From Ailurus styani (Eukaryota > Chordata > Mammalia > Carnivora > Ailuridae): DNA of 64,000 nt. The stretch spans positions 136,551 to 200,550 of the forward strand of contig LNAC01000859.1 in NCBI GenBank assembly GCA_002007465.1, in the 5' to 3' direction. A model generated the notes under the pieces. The model was not told the origin of the DNA and searched no databases. It saw only the letters and a list, made by a program, of their open reading frames with translations. The position numbers were made by a program, and so were the translations under genes. Below, one piece after another: positions 56,865 to 64,000 of this stretch (positions are counted from its first letter, which is position 1; each line of letters starts with the position of its first letter).

Positions 56865-58240
56865 ATAGCTTCCATGTGTCAGGAACTATTCTATGGATAT
56901 AGCATGAACAAAATAGGGGGAAAAAAACCTCTTTCACCCCACTTATATTCCCACTGCGATGGGGGGAGATAAAATACTAAAGTCAGTTACAGGGACAGTT
57001 GAAGGAAAGTGTAATAGGGCAAAATAAGGTGGGGGAAATATATAGAGTTTGCAATTTAAACTGATCACTTAAGAACTCACTGAGAAGATGATATTTAAGC
57101 AAACCCTTGAAGGAGGCAATGGGGCAAGAAATGTAGTAGATAAGGAAAGTTCAGGCACAATTAACAATAAGCACAAAGAACCCTGAGGCTTGCATGTTTG
57201 CAGAGCGCAAGAAGCTCACTGTAGCCAGCCCACGTGAAGGACTTCAAACTTTACACTGAGAGATGGGGAAGCGTGTGACTAGTTTTGAGCAAAAGAGTAA
57301 CGTGATCTAACTCAGGCTTCAAAAGGATCACCAGGTTGAGAATAGACTGTAAGACAGGAGAAGAGACAAGAGTGGAGGCAGGAAGACTAGATATGAGGCT
57401 ACTTGAATAAGCCAGGCAAATGATGTTGGTGGTTTGGACTAGGAGAACAGGTTTGGAATTGGAGATAAGCGTCCAGATTCTGGATACACTCTGTAGACAA
57501 AAGAACCAGAAAATTATCTGATTGAGAATGCTGAGTATTAGCAAAAAGGAAGTCGTAGATAAGTCCAAGTATTTCGGTCTGAGCAACTAAGAGGATGGAG
57601 TTGCCATTGAGGTGGACAAAAATGCATGTGGAGCGAGACTGATTGATTGATAGATTATTTTGTTAAGAGTTAAATTTTGGATGTATCAAGATGTTTATAG
57701 GAGCACCTGGGTGCTACGGTCAGCTAAGTATCTGACTCTTGGTTTCTGCTCAGGTCATGATCTCAGGGTCTTGGGATCAAGCCCCATGCTGTGCTCCATG
57801 CTCGGCATGGAATCTGCTTGAGACTCTCTCCATCTCTCCTTTCCCCTCCCACTTGTGCAGTCTCTCTCTCTTTCTCCTTCTAAAATAAGTAAATAAAATA
57901 TTTTTAAAGATTCTAAAATGATGTCTATGTCCAAATGCAAGTGTCAAATGGGAATACTAGTCTGGGGTCAATAGTAGAAGTTTAGTTTGGAGATACAACT
58001 ATGAGTCATCATTGCATAGATGAACTATAAATACACAAGTCTGATATCACCAAAGGAGAGGTTGCACATAGAAAATTGAAAGTAGTCAAAGACTGAGCCA
58101 CAGGCACTGCAAAGTTAAGAGCTATGACAAATGATGAAAAATTAAGAAATAACATGAGAAGGAAAAGCCAGTGAGATAAGAGGAAACAGGAGGTGAGCAA
58201 AGTGGTGATGCAGCTTCCATACCTGGTAATGGGCACGAAC
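56865..58240 (-). mobile_element. long LINE-2, inverted, split by a SINE
   Basis: About 1.15 kb of L2 excluding the SINE. From the reversed 3' end: 'catgtgtcaggaactattct', 'gaagatgatatttaagcaaa', 'agagtaacgtgatctaactc', 'cttcaaaaggatcaccagg', 'ctgagcaactaagaggatgg', 'agttgccattgagg', and after the SINE 'gactgagccacaggcactgc', 'agccagtgagataagaggaa'. The 111-residue minus-strand frame at 57251-57586 is a reverse-transcriptase-region relic, not a live ORF. Confidence 0.8.
57701..57915 (+). mobile_element. CAN-SINE nested in L2
   Basis: Plus-oriented older type: 'ggagcacctgggtgctacgg', 'agtatctgactcttggtttc', 'tgctcaggtcatgatctcag', CT-rich body, 'taagtaaataaaatattttt'. Flanks share 'gatgtttat'/'gatgtctat'. 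Confidence 0.92.
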
Positions 58241-58562
58241 GTGTACGGACAATGGAGACACAGACTCACAACAGCAGGGGAGGCTTCACAGGGATAAGGA
58301 AAAGTCAGGCAAGACTAGATGACAGTTTGGTCTTGCAGAATGGTTTAAAAACTGAAAACAGCCCCAAATGTAAAAACTAGTATCTCAGGATGTGAATTCT
58401 TCTTCCTCCCCTCCTCATATGTTAACTGGAAGCAGCCTTGGAGGAGAAACAATGCAAAGAGAAGTTGCTTATTCCTAAGCATTCTTTTAACATAAAAAGT
58501 CCTAGTCTATAAAAAATTAATATCTACAAGTTGAGATTAAGGTTTAAGAAATACTATACGTT
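58241..58562. other. intronic DNA without recognised elements
   Basis: Short unassigned stretch between the L2 and the SINE pair. Confidence 0.4.
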
Positions 58563-58756
58563 GGGCGCCTGGGTGGCTCAGTGGGTTAAAGCCTCTGCCT
58601 TCAGCTCAGGTCATGATCTCAGGGTCCTGGGATCGAGGCCCGCATCAGGCTCCCTGCTCAGCAAGGAGCCTGCTTCCTCCTCTCTCTGCCTGCCTCTCTG
58701 CCTACTTGTGATCTCTCTCTCTCTGTCAAATAAATAAATAAATAAAATCTTTAAAA
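58563..58756 (+). mobile_element. young CAN-SINE, left member of inverted pair
   Basis: Plus-oriented, full length, 'gggcgcctgggtggctcagt' + 'gggttaaagcc' head. Target-site duplication aaatactatacgtt (58549-58562) and aaatactatatgtt (58757-58770), one mismatch. Confidence 0.96.
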
Positions 58757-58786
58757 AAATACTATATGTTAAAATTTACAATTTTA

Positions 58787-58983
58787 TTTTTTATTTTTTT
58801 AATATTTTATTTATTTATTTGACACAGAGAGATCACAAGTAGGCAGAGAGACAAGCAGAGGGAGAGGGGGAAGCAGGCTCCCTGCTGAGCAGAGAGCCTG
58901 ATGCGGGCCTCGATCCCAGGACNTTGAGATAATGACCTGAGCCGAAGGCAGAGGCTTAACCCACTGAGCCACCCAGGTGCCCC
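58787..58983 (-). mobile_element. young CAN-SINE, right member of inverted pair
   Basis: Minus-oriented, same subfamily ('gatcacaagtaggcagagag', 'ggcttaacccactgagcc'). Exact 16-bp target-site duplication aaaatttacaatttta at 58771-58786 and 58984-58999. Contains a single N at 58923 where relatives read 'accctgagat'. Confidence 0.96.
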
Positions 58984-58999
58984 AAAATTTACAATTTTA

Positions 59000-59149
59000 A
59001 TAAGCTGAGTAATAATCAAATAACAACAATTAAATGTAAATGTTCCCTTCCAAGCATAAAAGTTGTCCTTGGTGAGTAAAAACACACTGACAATTCACTT
59101 AGCTGTTATGTTATTATTTTAAAACTTCTTTTAGAATTTTTAAAAAATA
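59000..59149. other. short unassigned stretch
   Basis: Nothing recognised. Confidence 0.3.
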
Positions 59150-59345
59150 GTAATCATAAACTAACTGATGGTTTCCAGAGGGGAGGTGGGTGGAAGGACG
59201 GGTGAAATAGGTGAAGGGAACTAAGAGGACGCTTATCATGATGAGCACTGAGTAATGTACAGAATTGTTGAATCACTGTATTGTACACCTGCAACTGATA
59301 TAACACCATGTGCTAATTATACTTGAATTAAAATAAATAAAATAC
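59150..59345 (+). mobile_element. L1 3' end (carnivore type)
   Basis: 'aactgatggtttccagaggg', 'gggtgaaataggtgaaggga', 'catgatgagcactgagtaat', 'ttgtacacctgcaactgata', 'gctaattatacttgaattaa' + A-rich tail. Confidence 0.88.
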
Positions 59346-59649
59346 AAAATAAACAGCCATTGTGAAAAAAATATAGTAATAACAAAGTAAAAGACAGCAA
59401 GATGAATCCCCTGGAAAATTAGCTTATACCTAAGCATTCTTGCAGTAAGTATATTTCAAAACACTTTCCAATTTGAATTAGTGAACAAACATACTTAAAA
59501 CTGCAATTCAACACTCTCTCTATTCAAATATTGATACCATGAAAACAGGGACGGTAGCCTGACAAGCCAAAGATTAACTCAATGTAATTAAAACTGTGAC
59601 CCAGCTATAAGAGGAATTTGGAATGATTAGCACCTTACCCCAACAACCA

Positions 59650-60302
59650 GACAAGTGAAGGGGCTTTATTACCTGGGAAAGAAGTCAAAACAATAACTAT
59701 ACTTCAACCATTCTTTTATAACAATATTCAGAAAAAAAAATAAAACATTGCAAGATACATGAAAGAATATATTACCAATAATAAAGAGAAAGCAAAGAAA
59801 ATAGAAGATTCTTAGATAATCCAATTATTGAAATTAGAATGCCTGGGCTTTATAATAATCATTATTAATATGTTAAACAACTTATACCAAAAGATTAATA
59901 TATTGAGTAAAGTGATAGCATATTTCAGCAGAAAATTAGAAGAAATTTAAAAAATACCAAACAGAAATTATGGAGTTAGAGAATACATTCTCTGAAATTA
60001 AAGTTTATTAGGTGAGTTTAACAGAAGACTTGACATAGGTAAAGAAAGGATAAGTAAATTTAAAGTCAAGTGAAAAGAAATTACCTAAACTAAAAGCATA
60101 GAAAGAAAAAGATCGTTTAAAAAATGACAGTAAAATGTTAGTAATCTGTGACATCATATCAACAATAGACATGTAATTAAACCACTGAATAAAAGGAGAT
60201 AAGAGGGAAAATGAGACTGAAAATGTTTTTGGAAAAGAAGTCTGAAAAATTGAAGAAACTGATGGGAAATCTCAACCCACAGATTTAAAAAGCTCTAATC
60301 AG

Positions 60303-60339
<37 letters not shown>

Positions 60340-60420
60340 GAGCATTCCATAGGCAAACTGCTATAAACCAAAGATAAAAGAAAATCATAAGAGAAGACAG
60401 AAACAAAATACACAAAGCTG
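59650..60420 (+). mobile_element. ancient L1M 5' region
   Basis: Degraded L1M: 'ccaattattgaaattagaat', 'aagtgatagcatatttcagc', 'tatggagttagagaatacat' and 'aaactgctataaaccaaaga' (compare 'aaactgctgaaaaccaaagataaag'). It is broken by a (CA)n array. It appears to continue beyond the LTR as the 60975-63060 segment. Confidence 0.65.
60308..60337. repeat. (AC)15 microsatellite
   Basis: Uninterrupted AC dinucleotides within the L1M relic. Confidence 0.95.
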
Positions 60421-60473
60421 AAAGAACGAATATACAGGTGGATAATGGCCAGACCACGTACAAAAATAGAACT

Positions 60474-60969
60474 GTGACCCACAGTCTGCAGCAACCATCC
60501 CAGGAAACCAACCCATTTTCGACAGTAACTAGCCCAGAAGTCAGACTACTTATTCTAAGTCTGATGTGTAGGAAATCAGGTGACTATCTCCAGCAACCAG
60601 CCTAAAAAGTCTAACAAAACCCCCTATTCAATTGGTCCAAAATGGCCAGGACCTGATTAATAACTAACAGTTTCTCTAATTTTTGTCCCACATCCAACTT
60701 ATGACTAACCAAAGCAAGCCCTATGCACCCTTAACTAACTGCATAGAATGTATCACTTCTAATTAGCCCACTTCCAGCTTCCCCAGGCCAACAGCTTCCA
60801 ATATAGATGTTCTTGAAGCCTTTCCTTTTTTTCATGATAAAGGTTCCCTACTCCTCTGCCTGTCATTGCATTTCTGCCAAACGTAAGTAATGGTGGCTGA
60901 CTCTTGCCACAGCAAGCTCTGAATAAATAGCCTTTGCCTGTTCTCATTTGGTTGGTCTTTATTTCCACA
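60474..60969 (+). mobile_element. probable solo LTR (class I ERV-like)
   Basis: A GC-richer block inside AT-rich L1M. It begins near 'tgtgacccacagtctgcagc' and ends with an LTR-like R/U5: 'gctctgaataaatagccttt' (AATAAA signal), 'gcctgttctcatttggttgg', 'tctttatttccaca'. The TG...CA ends fit an LTR, but I cannot find a target-site duplication, and the left edge could lie up to 50 bp earlier. No internal retroviral sequence adjoins it. Family not identified. Confidence 0.55.
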
Positions 60970-61469
60970 TAATGTACAGAACAAGAATGATTGCTGACTA
61001 CACATAACAAACAATTCAACCCAGAACATTAAAAACACAATCTTTAAAGTGTTACATAACCTAGATATCCACAATCAGTGAAAAAGTCCTTGAGAAGTAA
61101 ATGCAAAATAAAGATACACTCACTAAGCAACAGCTGAGTGAAAGAATCTGTCACTAGCAGAATCTATATAACAAAAATGGTAAAGTAAATCCTTCAGTAC
61201 AAAAGTAAATAATACCAGATGGAAACTCAGCTTAAAAGTGAAAGAAATTATAAATATATAGAAAATACAAAAGTCTATTTCTTAACCTTTCTTACTCTCT
61301 TTAAAAGGTTGTTAAAAGCAAAAATGGTATTATAAATGTGGAGTTCATAAATTTTGAAGTGAAACATGAAAATAAAAGTACAAAAAAGGGAGCAATTGGA
61401 AATATATAATGCTAAGATTCTTACATTAAAAATAGAATGGTAGAATATTAATGTAAAGTGTATTACAGG

Positions 61470-61655
61470 GGCACCTGGGGGCTCAGTCGGTTAAGTGTCT
61501 ACCTACAGCTCATGATCCCAGGGTCCTGGGATTGCGCACCATGCCACCAGGCTCTCTACTCAGCAGGGACCCTGCTTTTCCCTCTCCTTCTGCTGCTACC
61601 CCTGCTTGCGCCCTCTCTCTTTCTGTCAAATAAATAAAACCTTTTTTTAAAAAAG
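61470..61655 (+). mobile_element. CAN-SINE nested in L1M
   Basis: Plus-oriented: 'ggggcacctgggggctcagt', 'cggttaagtgtctacc'. It has a shortened 'agctcatgatcccagggtcc' (missing 'caggt'), a CT-rich body and tail 'caaataaataaaaccttttt'. Flanks 'aaagtgtatta'/'aaagtgtgcta' suggest an imperfect duplication. Confidence 0.92.
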
Positions 61656-61752
61656 TGTGCTATATTAAGTTAGATACATATTGAAGTTCCTAGATAACCA
61701 TGAAAAAAGTTAGAACTAAAAATATTCTACATTTTGTCAGACTGGAGATAGG

Positions 61753-61786
61753 TCTATCTACCTACCTATCTATCTATTCATCTGTC
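61753..61786. repeat. (TCTA)n-like microsatellite
   Basis: 'tctatctacctacctatcta' + 'tctattcatctgtc', imperfect tetranucleotide repeat. Confidence 0.85.
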
Positions 61787-62249
61787 AATCTAGAATGAGA
61801 GAGAGAGGAGGTGAGGGGCACCCAGCTATACATGTCATACAGAGTTGTATTTTAAATGTAAAGAAACAGGTAGGTGAAAAGAAAAATGACAGAAAATGGC
61901 ACACCATTTGTATGAAATCTGGTGAGGCTATATTAGCATTAGACAAAATAGATTTCAAGATAAAAATGTATTACCAGAGATATAAAAGTACATTTTATAA
62001 AGACAAAGAGTCAATTTGTCAAGAAGACATGTTTTAAGTTTGTATACATCTAATAACAGAGCTTGAAAATACATGAAGCAAAAATGGACAGAATTAAAGG
62101 GAGAAACAGATAAATGTACAATTATGTTGAAGATTTTAATATATGTTCCTGAGTAATTAATAAAACAAGTACATAAAAACCAGTAAGGATATAGATTTGA
62201 ACGACACTATCAACCAAACTGACTTAATTGACATATATAGACAACAATA

Positions 62250-62267
62250 CATATATATATATATGTG

Positions 62268-62328
<61 letters not shown>
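62250..62328. repeat. compound (AT)n-(AC)25-(AT)n microsatellite
   Basis: AT alternation (62250-62265), GTGT, then about 50 bp of uninterrupted AC (62270-62319), then AT alternation to 62328. Nearly 80 bp of alternating purine-pyrimidine. Confidence 0.95.
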
Positions 62329-63060
62329 GACATACACAGACACAATACAACTACAGAATATTCCTATTTTCAGGTCCACACGAAACTTCCATTAAGTCAT
62401 ATCATATACTGCACCATGGAACAAATCTCAGTAAATTTAGAAGTATGTAAATCATATAGAAGACAATTAAAAAATTTTTTAAAAGCCCACAAAGAAACAA
62501 AGATTGAATACTTACTTCTAAATAATCCATGAGTTGAATATCACAAGGAAATTTTAAAAATATGTTCTTTTTAATTAATATGAAAACAAAATGTACATGT
62601 GAGGAAGCTAAAACTACTTAAGAAACTAGGAAAAGAAAAACAAGTAAAACTACAAAGAGTAAAATAAACCATTAAAAATTAAGAGAGGTAATCATTTAAG
62701 TAGAAAAATAGAAAAAATATAGAGAAGAAGCAATATGATAGAAGTTGGTTCTTTGACAATAGTAATAAAATTCATAATCCCTAGGAATAACTGTTCATGA
62801 AAATAAAACTCAAAATACATAAATTACCAATATCAAAAATAAGAAATATCAAATGAAAATCCTACAAACATTAAAAGGGTAATAAAGTGATATTCTAAAC
62901 ATCTAAGCCAAAAAATTAAGTATATTAGATGAAATAGATAAATTTCTTAAAATAACAAATTTAACAAAAAGAAGCAATAAATCAAAATATCCCTGTATGT
63001 GTTAGATAATGGATCTACAAAATAACAGATATATAGAAATATAATCAAATAAAAAATTAG

Positions 63061-64000
63061 GCGCTTTTTTCCTTCAGGAAATAAAGAATAGAAAAAGTTT
63101 TATAGAGAAGGAGACACAGTCATCCATGAATACCATTTACATGATAGATAAATATTTTTTAACTAAAAAGTGTGATATAACAAAATTGGGAAAACAGGAA
63201 AGAGAGGATGAGTGAGTGCTACAGAAAACTGATACATGATGTCCAAAATGTAAACCAAAAAATCAAGAAGTAGAAAGACGCAGTTATTTAGAAATGTGTT
63301 AGAAATGAAAAAGAAAGGTAAAATATTTTAAAACAGTTACCTTTGTGACACAAGAAGAGGAGAGATTAGGTGATGCATTGATGTATTTTTGTATATGCTA
63401 TTTTAATATTTGAGATTTTAAGCTATTCGTGTGCATTAAATTTATTAAAAATTAAAATAATATAAGCTCATTATACTTAAAAAACACTAAAATGTCTAAA
63501 GAAAAATCACATTTAATATAACTTAAAACTAGCCATTCTTCATATTGTTTTGGTATTATATAATATCATGTAAAAACAAGCAAAAATAAATATTTCACTA
63601 AGTTGGAAACATGCTGTATATGTTATTTGGCAAACTTTGTCAAATAAAAATACATCATGGATATTTTGTGAATTGAAATTACATCATGGATATTTTCCCA
63701 TATTATTACTATTCTTCAAAGCTAATATTTTTGATGACATAATTTTCTTTTAAGAATATTCATTAATTAAAGATTTATGAATATTTAATATTACCACTTT
63801 CCTAGGCACTTAAGATACATCAGTGAAAAAACAGGTATTAGCTGCCCATTACTAGTCCATTACTGTGGAACATTTAGGATTACTTATTTTGCTATTGTTG
63901 TTATGATAATGCTTCAGTAAATATTTCTATTGCTAGATAATATACACTTATTTATATCTATAATTCTTTAGTATATGTCTAAGAGTAATTCTTAGAATTA
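63061..64000. other. AT-rich intronic DNA
   Basis: No gene recognised. A 29-bp spaced repeat of 'tacatcatggatatttt' occurs at 63651 and 63680. The last 400 bp include L1-like text ('ttgctattgttgttatgata', 'atatttctattgctagataa') possibly from an old L1 or MER element, not assigned. Confidence 0.4.

Larger units (their letters stand above)
60975..63060 (+). mobile_element. ancient L1M, ORF1/ORF2 region, fragmented
   Basis: Order of L1M text: 'aaatccttcagtacaaaagt', 'accagatggaaactcagctt', 'aaaatagatttcaagataaa', 'gagtcaatttgtcaagaaga', 'gcttgaaaatacatgaagca', 'aaaatggacagaattaaagg', 'gaacgacactatcaaccaaa', 'gaagttggttctttgacaat', 'tagatgaaatagataaattt'. These are ORF2 endonuclease-domain and downstream blocks in the correct order. 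A SINE and two microsatellites interrupt it, and it is full of stops. Confidence 0.82.

Noticed and set aside
57251..57586. 111-codon minus-strand open frame
   Set aside because: It lies entirely inside an inverted LINE-2 and is a remnant of its dead ORF2.
1..64000. CRISPR arrays, operons, prophage or other prokaryotic systems
   Set aside because: Regular repeats here are microsatellites and SINEs. Base composition, splice sites and transposon content are those of a mammalian intron.

Overview
This is vertebrate nuclear DNA from a carnivoran, most likely a mustelid (weasel, mink, otter or badger family). The diagnosis rests on about 18 tRNA-Lys-derived CAN-SINEs with the carnivore-specific body (B-box-like 'ggctcaggtcatgatc', CT-rich stretch, AAATAAA tail). 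Several belong to a young type whose head reads 'cagtgggttaaagcc' and whose body has 'cttgtgatctc', which I associate with Mustelidae from memory. The DNA is AT-rich and has no CpG island. It contains no bacterial, plasmid or phage features.

Only one protein-coding segment is supported: a 284-bp internal exon on the minus strand at 15474-15757. It encodes 94 codons plus two bases of a split codon and is recognised as NOL4 (nucleolar protein 4). A good acceptor and donor flank it and it carries a PLNLS (CtBP-type) motif. Everything else is read as NOL4 intron: the downstream intron at 1-15473 and the upstream intron at 15758-64000. I did not find the neighbouring NOL4 exons.

Layout. 1-15 kb: L2 relics, L1 3' ends, MIRs and four minus-strand SINEs, one nested in an L1 (5 kb) and one in an L2 (13.3 kb). 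15-18 kb: the exon, a MIR close to its acceptor, a 34-nt U2 snRNA retropseudogene with target-site duplications, and an inverted L2. 20.5-22.8 kb: two L1 3' ends in inverted arrangement, then a (GATA)12 array. 25.8-28.2 kb: an MLT1 LTR, a MER5A and an ERVL-like LTR relic. 30-34.6 kb: SINEs, a duplicated segment beside a single N, a G-rich quadruplex-type tract and an unclassified local repeat. 34.6-38.2 kb and 42.1-47 kb: repeat-poor blocks that could hold conserved non-coding DNA. 47-52 kb: L2 with a nested MLT1. 52.9-54.3 kb: an apparently identical 490-bp tandem duplication joined by a chimeric SINE. 55.7-59 kb: SINEs, a long inverted L2 and a tail-to-tail SINE pair. 59.6-63 kb: a decayed L1M broken up by an LTR, a SINE and microsatellites.

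No new molecular system was found. The most interesting items are structural: the SINE-mediated duplication (or an assembly artefact that mimics one), the 3'-truncated U2 retrocopy, the inverted SINE pair, the unclassified local repeat, and the repeat-poor blocks. Most short ORFs are chance ORFs or fragments of dead L1 and L2 copies. Repeat family names are from memory and edges are approximate unless a target-site duplication is given.
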